This document shows positions 53,140-63,040 of a DNA stretch of 64,000 nt, in pieces. The stretch is taken from assembly GCA_002293475.1 (NCBI GenBank), contig DBDG01000033.1, forward strand, positions 11,467-75,466, read 5' to 3'. Below the pieces are notes generated by a model. The model worked only from the letters and a program-made list of their open reading frames with translations, had not been told where the DNA came from and did no database searches. The position numbers and the translations under genes were made by a program. Each line of letters begins with the position of its first letter. Position 1 is the stretch's first letter. Source of the stretch: Lachnospiraceae bacterium UBA938. Lineage in GTDB: Bacteria; Bacillota; Clostridia; Lachnospirales; Lachnospiraceae.

Positions 53140-54807
53140 TCACTCATTATAGAGGCTGGCTACAAAATCAATCCCGGCTCGGAAAGTGGAGACTTGATCT
53201 GTTAGTCCGATATCTTTACGCCAGATGGTAACTATTTCTGCCTGTACCAGGCCATATGCATACATATTATCTTTTATGTACGTATGTACCTCATCAATAT
53301 TTTCCGGAGTATAGCCATCAACACTCCAGGTTCTATACAGCATCTCGGCTAGGACTTCATCATGCCGCGATGTTGCATCACCGGTTCGATAGGCATTCAT
53401 GTCATAGCGGACAGCCCAGTGGTCTGCCAGATTATCCCCGCCGACTGTATTAAGCACCAGATCGTATTGAGTACCATCAAGGCGGGTAGAGGTAAATAGA
53501 GCCTGATCAACAAGGTTCAGTTTCACATTTATACCTATCTGTAAAAGGTATGCCTGGATCATCTGACTGTTACGCTGCATAGTGCTATTAGATAAAGAGA
53601 GCAATACCAGCTCCTCATTGTTATAATTAGACTCAGCCAGCAACTCTTTTGCCTTATCCACATCATATGGGTAATATTCTTCGCTTTTCCATTTCTCCAG
53701 ATAACCGACACTGGTATCGGCTATCGGATCGTGCATGACTTTACCAAAGCCAGCGTACACCCCTGAAACTAGGGCTTCAGAATCGATTGCATAGGCAATC
53801 GCCTGACGTAATGCCAGATCTTCGGCGACTACGCTATTGGGAGCACCGGAAAAAAATACTTGGGTGCCGTTGGTATGAGGACGGGAAGCCACTTCATAAT
53901 CCGGATGGTTCATAAACTGTTCAACCGTGTTTGAATCCAGATTCACAAATGCATCAATTGTTTTGGTTTCTAGGGCAATGCCGGCCTGGGAGGCCTCTGT
54001 TATGACGTGGAAAGAAATTTTACTTACATTTGCTGCGTTGGCAGGATTGATCAGTTCTTGTGACTGCCAGTAATTGTCCCGTTTTTCAAAGGAGAATACG
54101 GAGTTGGCCACAAACTGGGTCAACACATAAGGAGAGGTGGAGACAACCTCAGTGGCAAATTGATCTTTACTGGATTCATAAGCTGATTTTGATATTACGT
54201 AGGTATGTATCAGGATTGATTCCAAGGCACCGGTAAAATCTTGAGTTAACTTTATCTTAAACGTATAGTCACCGGTTTGCTCCACGTTTTCCACTTTGGC
54301 AAAAACCGTCTTAAGACCGGCTTCTTTAGATGCCTCGATCATCCATACGATGTCTGCGGCAGTAATTTTATTTCCGGCAGAATCGGTGACATAATCATAG
54401 ATTTCCACATTGAATGTAAGCCCATCTTCTTCTGCACTCCATTCTTTAGCAACCCAAGGAATATATTCCGCATCGGAGGTCAACTTAGCAAGTGACTCAT
54501 ATACCAGACCTAGATACGGAGCATCGCCGCCAACAAGGCCACGGAACGGAGTAAGGGACTCCCAACTGACGGTGGTCCCGATATCAAGCACGCCGTCCTC
54601 CAGATTATGCAGGCCGGCATCGGCATCGATTGGCTCAGATGTTTCATCCGATTCTTCCACCGCGGCACCTTCTTCGGTAATACTCGATTGAGAAGAAGTG
54701 TCCACATTTTCCTCGCCACTGCCGGAATTCACACCGGCACTACTGCAGGCAGTCAAAAACATCCAACAGGCAAGGGCAAATATTGTAGCTTTTCGTAAAA
54801 CTTTCAT
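53140..54807 (-). CDS. Extracellular solute-binding lipoprotein, family 5 (OppA/DppA type)
   Basis: A 555-residue lipoprotein with lipobox LTAC (Cys21), a Ser/Glu-rich linker to about residue 65 and an SBP_bac_5 domain. The domain shows LTQDFTGALES in the middle and ALRQAIAYAIDSEALVSGVY, typical of the family. It captures the ligand of the operon. Family 5 binding proteins take peptides, nickel and, in several bacteria, oligosaccharides; with sulfatases nearby a sulfated glycan is likely. First gene of the operon; the leader between 54808 and 55037 holds the promoter. Confidence 0.88.
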   Translation of the reverse strand: MKVLRKATIFALACWMFLTACSSAGVNSGSGEENVDTSSQSSITEEGAAVEESDETSEPIDADAGLHNLEDGVLDIGTTVSWESLTPFRGLVGGDAPYLGLVYESLAKLTSDAEYIPWVAKEWSAEEDGLTFNVEIYDYVTDSAGNKITAADIVWMIEASKEAGLKTVFAKVENVEQTGDYTFKIKLTQDFTGALESILIHTYVISKSAYESSKDQFATEVVSTSPYVLTQFVANSVFSFEKRDNYWQSQELINPANAANVSKISFHVITEASQAGIALETKTIDAFVNLDSNTVEQFMNHPDYEVASRPHTNGTQVFFSGAPNSVVAEDLALRQAIAYAIDSEALVSGVYAGFGKVMHDPIADTSVGYLEKWKSEEYYPYDVDKAKELLAESNYNNEELVLLSLSNSTMQRNSQMIQAYLLQIGINVKLNLVDQALFTSTRLDGTQYDLVLNTVGGDNLADHWAVRYDMNAYRTGDATSRHDEVLAEMLYRTWSVDGYTPENIDEVHTYIKDNMYAYGLVQAEIVTIWRKDIGLTDQVSTFRAGIDFVASLYNE

Positions 54808-55037
54808 CTTATTTCCTCCTATTTAAAAATTAGTCCCCGCAGTAGAATACGGGGCAGCAGTTTTCTTATATAGGAGTTTACTAAATAAATACTAAAGTTT
54901 CCTGCTTATATTAGTCCGTTTCAGCATTGTTCCATGTCTGGTTTTGGTTTATATCGAAGAAGAAAAAAATATATGTGCTAAATCTGTATAGCAAATCTGG
55001 TCCCACCTTGAAATAATCGGGCTTTTTCGGCAAATTT

Positions 55038-57497
55038 TTACTTATCAAAAGTAATCTGTACATATTGTATTTCATTCGGCTCCATTGTTAAGGTGATTTC
55101 AAGGACGTTATTGCTTACCGTTAATTGCTTTGAGGAAAGCTTAGGGGTGCTGATTCTTTCCAAATAATATTGTTCTCTCATGCTCAGACCTGACTCCATA
55201 TTCAACTGTACCCATTCATCCTGTATGCTGCCATGCTGCTGATTGATCTGGCTGTATTTGATTGAATAACTCCCATTTTTGACATTGAACAGTTTTATAT
55301 GAAACGTGAGCATCTCGTGGTCATCAAACATATAAGAGATATCAGTAATCAAGATTTCATTGTCTTTTGCAGTAAAATAATTACTGTTAAGATTTTTGAA
55401 ATTATGAAAGACCATTCTAAAGTCGCCAACACCGTTTCCCGTAATACAGTAGCTGTTTCCGTTACTATATATTATATTGTATAGATGATGAATAAACTCA
55501 AAGGCATAGAAAGCCGGCTTTGGTATTCCTGATTTACTTAAAAGTCCACAACCTCCGAACAATATATTCTGAGAATCATAAAAGTCACCATATAAATCAG
55601 TAGCCAGCCAATGCCCAAACATAATAGCTTCCCCTATGCAAGAAAGGGCATTTTGCATAAGAAATGCCCCTCTGGCACAATGGTCGTTAATCATATTGCG
55701 ATTAGACAGGGTAAATCCGTATTCAGATACAAGCAGTTCGGTTTGTGGGAATTGTACTGCTGCCATTACTTCTTTTGCCAATTCTAGGTTGTGTTTTACG
55801 AAAAACATGTCGGCTGATTTTCTTTCGACAAAAAGTTCGCCTTCTTTTTGCAGCTGATAGGGAAAGCAGTTGAGAGAAATAAAATAAGGGAGATGCCGGT
55901 ACTGCTGCCAGGTTTCAAGAATATGCTGAAATCCGGATTTTTGATAATGCTGGAGCGCAAATCCTCCGCCGCCTATCTTCACATCAGGAAGATGTTTGCG
56001 GAATGCTTCCGCCAGTATGTCGAATTTCTTAAAGTATTCCTGTTGGCTTTCCATGCTCATTGAGGTGTAGGTGTGGGACAGATTGATAAAATGAATGTTT
56101 TCTTGCTTCCAGTATTCAAAGTACCATTTCAGCACTTCATCCTTCCCGTAACGTTTGATTAGATGATTCATCAATTCCTCATAAAAATATGCCATTTCCT
56201 GTTCACTGGCGAAATCATTTTCGGCCGGAATCACCATTAAAGCATCTTGAATAGATTTCAGTATTCTAACCTGTTTAAAACCAAGTTCAATATAAGGTCT
56301 AAGTTCATGTTTTACCAGAAAATCCAGCACTTCGTCAAAACGGCTGTAGTTCTGCGAGGCATGAGAGTGGATGTCAAGATATAGTTCAGGGGCATAAATG
56401 TCCCAGATCCGTACATATTCTATCCCTAAATGTTCTTTCATATATAATATTTGCTCACGGACCAATGACTTTATCAAATCCAATGCCCTGCCGGCATTGA
56501 TCAGACGATTGAAATTATTTAGCCAGCCCCTTCCATCCTGGATAATATCGAAAGCAATATGCTGAATATCGTCGTTTTTCACAGTCATATCCGGAATGCG
56601 ATTCTGGCTGATATAAAGATCAATTTTGTGGTCAATCAGTTCCTGATGCTTTGCTGATGTTTTTACATCACGAGACAGACCGCTGCTTCGTTTATTCCTG
56701 CGAAATTCAGCAGGCGGCATTTTGTAGGCTTTAAGAAATACTTTATTAAAAGCCCCCAGACTGGCAAACCCGTTATCCATGGCAATTTTGATAATAGAAG
56801 AATCGGTATACAACAAATCCGCAGAGGCATGTCCTAACCGAACGGAATGAAGCAGCTCCAAAAAGCTTATGTCACATTTCTTTTTTATGTATTTGGATAT
56901 ATATGCAGGAGATAGATATAAATGTTCAGAAAGATCCTGTAAGGTAATATTATTGCGGAAATTTAAACGTATGTATTGAAAGATCTGTTCAATTCGATCA
57001 TCTGTTATATTGTATTGCTTTTGATAGCGGTTATCATTGGGCGTTAATAGAAAATTATTCGTCAAGATATAAAGCATTTGGTAATAAAGCCCTTGGATAT
57101 AGATGTCTCGGCCGGACTCTTTTCCTCGGATGCGGATAAAAATCTGATTGATAACCGACCTAAGTTCACGATAAGCTTCATTATTGTCTACGGCAGAGTT
57201 GCACCAGAACAACACGAGATTTCGCTTAAGCAGTTTAACCGTCATGCTATATGAAATGGAAAATCGGCCGATAAAAGTATTTTTGTCTCCTATATAGCTG
57301 TGTTTCTGATTATTGTTTATAAGTATCATGTCACCTGGCTTGAGATCATAATGTTCGCTGTCAGCCATGACGGAAAGATTGCCGTTCATAAGATAAAGCA
57401 GCTCAAAATTCTCATGATAATGCGTCAAGGTTTCCATATTAATTAAGAATTCCAATTCAATAAGGGTATCCGAATTCATATAATTAATTTCCATCAT
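55038..57497 (-). CDS. Cupin-AraC regulator fused to a GH39-like domain (first copy)
   Basis: An 819-residue fusion. Residues 15-75 form a cupin-like sensor (HYHENFELLYLMNGNL). Residues about 165-268 are the AraC double helix-turn-helix (LQDLSEHLYLSPAYISKYIK, then IIKIAMDNGFASLGAFNKVF). From about 295 to 700 lies a GH39-like TIM barrel, followed by a beta-sandwich. The GH39 nucleophile region is kept (LLVSEYGFTLSNRN, Glu592). The acid/base motif, WNEP in active GH39 enzymes, reads WKQEN at 463-467, so the catalytic Glu is not in place. No signal peptide. This is probably a sugar-sensing transcription factor rather than an enzyme, and it may control the Opp-sulfatase operon downstream. Confidence 0.8.
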   Translation of the reverse strand: MMEINYMNSDTLIELEFLINMETLTHYHENFELLYLMNGNLSVMADSEHYDLKPGDMILINNNQKHSYIGDKNTFIGRFSISYSMTVKLLKRNLVLFWCNSAVDNNEAYRELRSVINQIFIRIRGKESGRDIYIQGLYYQMLYILTNNFLLTPNDNRYQKQYNITDDRIEQIFQYIRLNFRNNITLQDLSEHLYLSPAYISKYIKKKCDISFLELLHSVRLGHASADLLYTDSSIIKIAMDNGFASLGAFNKVFLKAYKMPPAEFRRNKRSSGLSRDVKTSAKHQELIDHKIDLYISQNRIPDMTVKNDDIQHIAFDIIQDGRGWLNNFNRLINAGRALDLIKSLVREQILYMKEHLGIEYVRIWDIYAPELYLDIHSHASQNYSRFDEVLDFLVKHELRPYIELGFKQVRILKSIQDALMVIPAENDFASEQEMAYFYEELMNHLIKRYGKDEVLKWYFEYWKQENIHFINLSHTYTSMSMESQQEYFKKFDILAEAFRKHLPDVKIGGGGFALQHYQKSGFQHILETWQQYRHLPYFISLNCFPYQLQKEGELFVERKSADMFFVKHNLELAKEVMAAVQFPQTELLVSEYGFTLSNRNMINDHCARGAFLMQNALSCIGEAIMFGHWLATDLYGDFYDSQNILFGGCGLLSKSGIPKPAFYAFEFIHHLYNIIYSNGNSYCITGNGVGDFRMVFHNFKNLNSNYFTAKDNEILITDISYMFDDHEMLTFHIKLFNVKNGSYSIKYSQINQQHGSIQDEWVQLNMESGLSMREQYYLERISTPKLSSKQLTVSNNVLEITLTMEPNEIQYVQITFDK

Positions 57498-57605
57498 AAA
57501 AGCAATCCTTCCGAAGTCGGCATTTTAATACATGAGGGAACCGATCATATGCTTCAAGCATTACCAAATCGGTTTATATTATTCAATTATCATTGAAGCA
57601 ACCAG

Positions 57606-59015
57606 TCACATCTTAGATAATTCTGTCGTTTTATCCGTCAGCTTCTGTTTGTAGAATTCAATTCTGTCATAATAAGAGTTATCTTTGTTTGTATACGATA
57701 GGGGGTCATTTGTTCTTATCATGTTGTCACGTAGCATGTTTCTGAACTGCTCTGCCAGTTCGGCATATTCCGGGATGTCAATCAGGTTATTCAGTGCATC
57801 CGGATCCCTGGAAAAATCATAGAACTCCTCTCGGCATCGATATGTGAAATAGTCGGTACGTTTTGCGATCTCAGGATCCAGGATACCGGCCTCTTTCATC
57901 GCATTAAAAGTAAGGCCGCTCTGTGATTCGTTCTTATATTGTTTAGCACCGTTTGACCATGTATTGAGAATGTACCCATATTGTTTTGTCTGTACACACC
58001 TCATCGGCAATAAGTTGAATGCCGAGGTTAGGTTGAACTGGGTAAATGCTACATCCATCCCTTCTTGTTGTTCGCCGAGTAGCAGCGGGAGGTAACTCTT
58101 ACCGTCACATTCAGTCTTAATGTCAAGGCCGACAGCTTCTAGGATGGTCGGCATAAAGTCTATCCCATTTATGAGATTTTCGGTATTGCAGGTATTCGGT
58201 TTGATCTTACCTGGCCAACGGGCAATAAACGGTGTTTTAGTACTGTTTAGGTAACAGTTTGCCTTGGCAAAGGGAAAAGCCATTCCATTATCACTCATAC
58301 AGACTACCAAAGTATTGGTCTTTTCTCCTGCGTTGTCAATGGATCTTAACACTTCACCGACCATTTCATCAAACCGGTGACAGCTTGAATAATATTGCGC
58401 CAGTTCTTTTCTGATTTCCGGAAGGTCTGGCAGGAAACCCGGAACTACAATTTCTTCTGGCATGTAGTTCCGTGAAGCATAAGTATGATATCCAAAGAAT
58501 TTTGTCAGCTCGTCATCGCTTCCGGCAAACGGCCGATGGGGATCATGGGAATTGGCCATTAGGAAAAAGGGTTTTCCCTCTTTCTGTGCCTTCTCAATAA
58601 ATTGTGCTGTCAATTTCCCATAGATATACGGGCTGCGTCCTCTGCCATTTTCTGCTTCGTAAGTATCAATGATAAAATCCCAGTTATATTTATCTATGGG
58701 AGTACAATGATCGACCTTTCCCAATATTCCGTTGTAATATCCTGAAGAACTTAGTGCCTCGGTAAGTGTCAATAGTTTATCATCAATCGGCATAAATCCA
58801 GGTGCGCCATTATTATGAGGATATAAACCGGTCAACAGCGATTCACGTGATGGCTGGCACACAGCAATTGTCACATGAGCATTTTCAAATTTAATACCTT
58901 CAGATGCCAGCCGGTCTATGTTTGGGGTAATCTCGTCTATCGGGCAACCAAAACACCCGACGGAATTATAATTTAAATCATCAGCTAAAATCATTACGAT
59001 ATTTGGTCTGAGCAT
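57606..59015 (-). CDS. Cys-type sulfatase between the two AraC-GH39 genes
   Basis: A 469-residue sulfatase close to the main Cys-type family: NIVMILADDLNYNSVGCFG for the first metal Asp pair, CQPSRESLLTGLYPHNNG with Cys53 as formylglycine precursor, and VVCMSDNGMAFPFAK for the later metal site (Asp-Asn). ANSHDPHRPF carries the substrate-sulfate His. No signal peptide. AGAGAGGTTACGC lies before the ATG on the minus strand. Family resemblance is closest to choline- or iduronate-type sulfatases, but the substrate is unknown. Confidence 0.88.
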   Translation of the reverse strand: MLRPNIVMILADDLNYNSVGCFGCPIDEITPNIDRLASEGIKFENAHVTIAVCQPSRESLLTGLYPHNNGAPGFMPIDDKLLTLTEALSSSGYYNGILGKVDHCTPIDKYNWDFIIDTYEAENGRGRSPYIYGKLTAQFIEKAQKEGKPFFLMANSHDPHRPFAGSDDELTKFFGYHTYASRNYMPEEIVVPGFLPDLPEIRKELAQYYSSCHRFDEMVGEVLRSIDNAGEKTNTLVVCMSDNGMAFPFAKANCYLNSTKTPFIARWPGKIKPNTCNTENLINGIDFMPTILEAVGLDIKTECDGKSYLPLLLGEQQEGMDVAFTQFNLTSAFNLLPMRCVQTKQYGYILNTWSNGAKQYKNESQSGLTFNAMKEAGILDPEIAKRTDYFTYRCREEFYDFSRDPDALNNLIDIPEYAELAEQFRNMLRDNMIRTNDPLSYTNKDNSYYDRIEFYKQKLTDKTTELSKM

Positions 59016-59164
59016 TCTGCGTAACCTCTCTGAAAAAGTAGTGTTTGATAATAACAGTCATTCATCATCAGAATATATATTTTGAAATTAAAAGTCATTG
59101 CATTATTTAAGCATTTTTGAGTAGAATCCTGATAATCATCTGTGTTAATTTGAAAAATAAAATA

Positions 59165-59199
59165 AAAGGATAAAATTTGACATATAAATTTTATCCTTT
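59165..59199 (-). terminator. Rho-independent terminator after the second AraC-GH39 gene
   Basis: AAAGGATAAAATTT and AAATTTTATCCTTT form a 14-pair AT-rich stem with a short loop. Read on the minus strand, T-rich sequence follows. It lies 28 bases after the stop of the gene ending at 59227. Confidence 0.75.
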
Positions 59200-59226
59200 G
59201 CGTCGGCATTGCCAATTCAATTACAG

Positions 59227-61686
59227 TTAGCGGCGCAGTATGTTTAAATATTGCATTTCATTTGCCAGTAAGTAAATGTCAAACTCCAATACATTTCGGT
59301 CAACAATTAATTTTTGTGTTGCAAGCCGTGGTACACATATCCTCTTCAGATAATCCAGCTCTTCCATATTTAACTCGGTTTCCATATTTAAGCCTACCCA
59401 TTCATCCTGGACACTGCCGTATTTTTGATTGATCTGATGATGTTTGATGAGGTATTCGCCATTATCTATCTGATCCAGCCGAACATGGATAATCAAGTCA
59501 TCTTTATTATCAAGCATCAAAGGAATATCTTGTACCTTTATTTTATTCTCCGCAGTTATATAATAATTATAGTTCATATCCTTATAGTTGTGGCATACCA
59601 TCCGGAAAGAACCACGGTTATTGCTGGTCAGGATATAGTTTTTATCTTTTTTTAGCAAGTTTTTATATAGATGATTCAAAAACTCAAAAGAATAGAATCC
59701 CGGTTTTGCCACCCCGTCCTTCGATAACAAGCCGCACCCGCCAAAAACAAAACCTTGTGTGTCCTGATATTCCGCATAAATATCCGTCGCCAGCCAATAA
59801 CCTAAAATATCAACTTCTTCCATACAGGCAATCGCATTTTGCATCAGGAAAGCCCCTTTGCTGCAACTGTCATTGACAATATTTCGGTTGGATAAGGTCA
59901 TGCTGTATTCTGAAACATGCAGTTCTACTTGGGGGAAATCGGTTTTCTTCAAAAGTTCCTTTGCTATTTCTATGTCATGTTTAACAAAATAGATATCGGT
60001 GGATTTTTTCTCAAAAAAATAATTTCCTTCCTTTTGTATCTGATAGGGATAGCAGTTTAAGGAAATAAAATCCGGCATTTCCCGATGCGCTTTCCAACGG
60101 TTCAATATATATAAGAATCCCTGCTGTCCATAATGCTGCACAGAAAAACCACCGCCGCCAATCCGTATTTCCGGGAGATGTTTTCGGAAGGCCGCTGCCA
60201 GAATGTCAAACTTTTTGAAATATTCCTGCTGTATTTCCTCAGGCATGGGGGTGTAATTATAGGCCAGATCTAAAAATGTCAGGTCCTCCTTTTTCCAATA
60301 CTCAAAATACCATGTCTGGACTTCCTCGGCACTGTAACGTTTGATAAAGTGGGTAATAAGTTCCTCAAAAAATTCCCCCATCCGATCATCCGATTTAAAT
60401 TCTTGTTCGCGAGGAATTTCCATCAAAGCGTTTTGAGTAGTTTCAAGCAGTCTAAGAGGCTTAAAGCTTAGTTCCATATATGGTTTCAACTGATTTTTTA
60501 CAAGGAAATCTGTCACTTGATCTAATTTAGTAAAATGTATGCGGCCCTTTTCGGCATTAATATCGATATAGAAATCAGGGGCATAAATATCCCAGAACCT
60601 GACATATTTAATCCCGATCTGGTTCTTTATGAAGAGGATTTGTTCCTGATAAGCTGATTTAGTCAGATCTAATGCGGTTCCTGCATTTATCATGCGGCCA
60701 CAGGCATTGCTCCAGATTCTGCTTTTTGATTCCCGCTGGGATATATCTAAGGATAGCCGGTTTTTTCTTTTGTTTTCAAGAGAAATAAACTGACTGCCAT
60801 CAAGATATGCTGCTACTTTTTGCTGAATTAAGGAATCCTTAGCCGACAATTTGTCCAAGACTTTACCATCGTTTTTCCTCTTGGCATTTTTACGGAATTC
60901 GGATGGGGTGGTCTGATAAGTTTCTTTAAAGGTTTTATTAAAGGCCGCCACGCTAGCAAAACCATTATCCATGGCAATTTTTATGATCGAGGAGTCGCTG
61001 TACAAAATATCTCCCATAGCATGTCCGAGTCTCACCGAATTGATCAGATTAACCAAGCTGACATGGAATTTTGTTTTGATATATTTTGATAAGTAAGTGG
61101 GAGATAGGAAGAGCTGACCGGCAATATCCTGCAGACTGATATTCTGGCGGTAATTAAGTCTGATATATTGCAATATTTCCTGCATTCGATCGTCAGAGCG
61201 GTTCTTATCTTCCTTGTAACGGATATCCTTTGCTGCCAGCAAAAAATTGCTGGTCAGTATCGAAAGCATCTGATAGTATAAGCTGTTTAAAAATATTTTT
61301 CCGCGCTGGGGATTTTTTAAGTTGTGGTTAAATACCTGCATAATGATTTCACGAAGTTCCTCATATGCTTCATTTTTATCAGCTACGGAGTTGCACCAGA
61401 AGAGAATCATATTCTGTTCTAAAAGATCCTGCATTTTGGGATAAGAAATGAGAAAGCGTGCCAAAAGCATTTCCTCAGTCCCTTTATAGCGGTGTTTTCT
61501 GTTGGCATTCACAATCAGTAAATCCCGCGATTTGAGTAAAAAGCTCTCTTCCTCCACCGTGATAGCCAAGCTGCCGTTTAATAAGTAAAGCAATTCGAAA
61601 TCTTCGTGAGAATGCAGATCGGTTTCAGAATCTGTTAGAAATTCCAATTCTACCAATGAATCGGAACGCATAAAATTATTTTCCAT
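59227..61686 (-). CDS. Cupin-AraC regulator fused to a GH39-like domain (second copy)
   Basis: An 819-residue paralogue of the protein at 55038-57497, co-linear along its whole length. The cupin (LHSHEDFELLYLLNGSL), AraC domain (LQDIAGQLFLSPTYLSKYIK, IIKIAMDNGFASVAAFNKTF) and GH39-like barrel are all present. The acid/base motif is again altered (WKKED at 464-468), while the nucleophile region keeps its Glu (HVSEYSMTLSNRN, Glu593). Two same-length copies flank a sulfatase gene, which suggests tandem duplication with divergence of ligand specificity. It is divergent from the sulfatase-maturase gene, so the shared 166-base region may carry its sites. Confidence 0.8.
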   Translation of the reverse strand: MENNFMRSDSLVELEFLTDSETDLHSHEDFELLYLLNGSLAITVEEESFLLKSRDLLIVNANRKHRYKGTEEMLLARFLISYPKMQDLLEQNMILFWCNSVADKNEAYEELREIIMQVFNHNLKNPQRGKIFLNSLYYQMLSILTSNFLLAAKDIRYKEDKNRSDDRMQEILQYIRLNYRQNISLQDIAGQLFLSPTYLSKYIKTKFHVSLVNLINSVRLGHAMGDILYSDSSIIKIAMDNGFASVAAFNKTFKETYQTTPSEFRKNAKRKNDGKVLDKLSAKDSLIQQKVAAYLDGSQFISLENKRKNRLSLDISQRESKSRIWSNACGRMINAGTALDLTKSAYQEQILFIKNQIGIKYVRFWDIYAPDFYIDINAEKGRIHFTKLDQVTDFLVKNQLKPYMELSFKPLRLLETTQNALMEIPREQEFKSDDRMGEFFEELITHFIKRYSAEEVQTWYFEYWKKEDLTFLDLAYNYTPMPEEIQQEYFKKFDILAAAFRKHLPEIRIGGGGFSVQHYGQQGFLYILNRWKAHREMPDFISLNCYPYQIQKEGNYFFEKKSTDIYFVKHDIEIAKELLKKTDFPQVELHVSEYSMTLSNRNIVNDSCSKGAFLMQNAIACMEEVDILGYWLATDIYAEYQDTQGFVFGGCGLLSKDGVAKPGFYSFEFLNHLYKNLLKKDKNYILTSNNRGSFRMVCHNYKDMNYNYYITAENKIKVQDIPLMLDNKDDLIIHVRLDQIDNGEYLIKHHQINQKYGSVQDEWVGLNMETELNMEELDYLKRICVPRLATQKLIVDRNVLEFDIYLLANEMQYLNILRR

Positions 61687-61730
61687 GCTCCTCCCCCGTC
61701 ATGAGTGATGATAGCGGTTGATGTATAAAT

Positions 61731-61739
61731 AACCGATTT
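61731..61739. promoter_or_regulatory. AACCGATTT motif shared upstream of both AraC-GH39 genes
   Basis: AACCGATTT occurs at 61731-61739 on the plus strand, in the region between the second AraC-GH39 gene and the maturase gene. It also occurs at 57566-57574 on the minus strand, upstream of the first AraC-GH39 gene. A nine-base match in two short intergenic regions may be chance or an autoregulatory site. Confidence 0.3.
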
Positions 61740-61912
61740 ATCCCTTATTATAAATTAAGTGGAAGCAAATTACTATGTATTTATTTTTACATTTTGTAAT
61801 TTTTTTATGTATTGATTATTATTTACACAAATGATTGTAATTTACAATATAATTGTTTATAATATTTCCGATGTTCCTGTTTATGAAAGACAAAACACCC
61901 AAGGAGACCCCT

Positions 61913-63040
61913 ATGCCGCCCATCAGCGTTTTATTGAAACCTTCATCCAGCAATTGCAATATGTCCTGCGACTACTGTTTTTACTGTGACGAAGCCATGA
62001 AAAGAACGCACCGCTCTTACGGTTTTATGAGCGATCAGACCTTGAAAAATGTCATTCGGCGCACCATGTTACGGGCAGACCGGATGATCAGCTATGCCTT
62101 TCAGGGCGGGGAGCCGACGCTGAGCGGTCTTGATTTCTTCCAAAAGGTCATTGCCTATCAGCAGCAGTATAATAAAAACCATATTCAGATAAAAAATGCG
62201 TTTCAGACCAATGGTTATCATCTGGACGAGCAATGGTGCCGCTTTTTTAAAGAGAACGATTTTCTGGTCGGCATCTCTGTTGACGGTACTGAAGCTATCC
62301 ATAATTCCATGCGCCATGCCCGGAACGGGGGCGATACCTATTCCCAGATTATGCACTCAGTCGGTTTATTGGATGAATATGCCGTGGATTACAATATTCT
62401 TACCGTCGTCACATCTGCCATTGCCGACAGCATCAGACCGGTTTATGAACATTATAAAGCCCGGGGCTGGAATTATCAGCAGTACATCGTCTGTCTGGAA
62501 CCTCTCGGTGAAGAGCACGGCGGAAAGAGCTATGCCATATCACCGGAACAATACGGTCGTTTTATGATCGAGCTGTTTCATCTCTGGTATCAGGATCTTA
62601 AGTCCGGCACCCAGCCTTTTATCCGGCAGCTGGAAAATATCATCGGGCTTTCTTTGGGATATCAGGCAGAAGCTTGTGACCAGCGCGGTAATTGCGGGAT
62701 TCAGTATGTTGTCGAGGCAGATGGCAGTGTGTATCCTTGCGACTTTTATGTGCTGGATGATTACTGTCTGGGCAATTTTAACACGGACAGCCTGACTGCT
62801 ATTGATAAGCGCCGGGAGGAATCGGGTTTTATCAAGCGATCTTATCAATTGGATCGTAAATGTTCCGAGTGCCGCTACTATCGTCTGTGCCGCGGCGGCT
62901 GTCAGCGCAACCGGGACTATGATCCGGAGACCGGTCGGTATTCCAACTATTACTGCTTAAGTTATCAGATATTTTTTGAGGCCTGCTATGACGAGATCAT
63001 GGATATTGGCAGACGGCTGCGTCCTCCAAAAACTCCTTAA
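61913..63040 (+). CDS. Anaerobic sulfatase-maturating radical SAM enzyme
   Basis: A 375-residue radical SAM/SPASM protein. The cluster motif CxxxCxxC is Cys15, Cys19 and Cys22 (SNCNMSCDYCFYCDEA), and YAFQGGEPTLSGLDFF follows, as in anaerobic sulfatase-maturating enzymes. The SPASM Cys residues are in GNCGIQYVVEADGSVYPCDF and CSECRYYRLCRGGCQRN. It converts the active-site Cys of the sulfatases to formylglycine without oxygen. I chose ATG 61913, six bases after AAGGAG and matching the family start MPP; an in-frame upstream start is less likely. It would serve the three sulfatases of this locus. Confidence 0.9.
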   Translation: MPPISVLLKPSSSNCNMSCDYCFYCDEAMKRTHRSYGFMSDQTLKNVIRRTMLRADRMISYAFQGGEPTLSGLDFFQKVIAYQQQYNKNHIQIKNAFQTNGYHLDEQWCRFFKENDFLVGISVDGTEAIHNSMRHARNGGDTYSQIMHSVGLLDEYAVDYNILTVVTSAIADSIRPVYEHYKARGWNYQQYIVCLEPLGEEHGGKSYAISPEQYGRFMIELFHLWYQDLKSGTQPFIRQLENIIGLSLGYQAEACDQRGNCGIQYVVEADGSVYPCDFYVLDDYCLGNFNTDSLTAIDKRREESGFIKRSYQLDRKCSECRYYRLCRGGCQRNRDYDPETGRYSNYYCLSYQIFFEACYDEIMDIGRRLRPPKTP

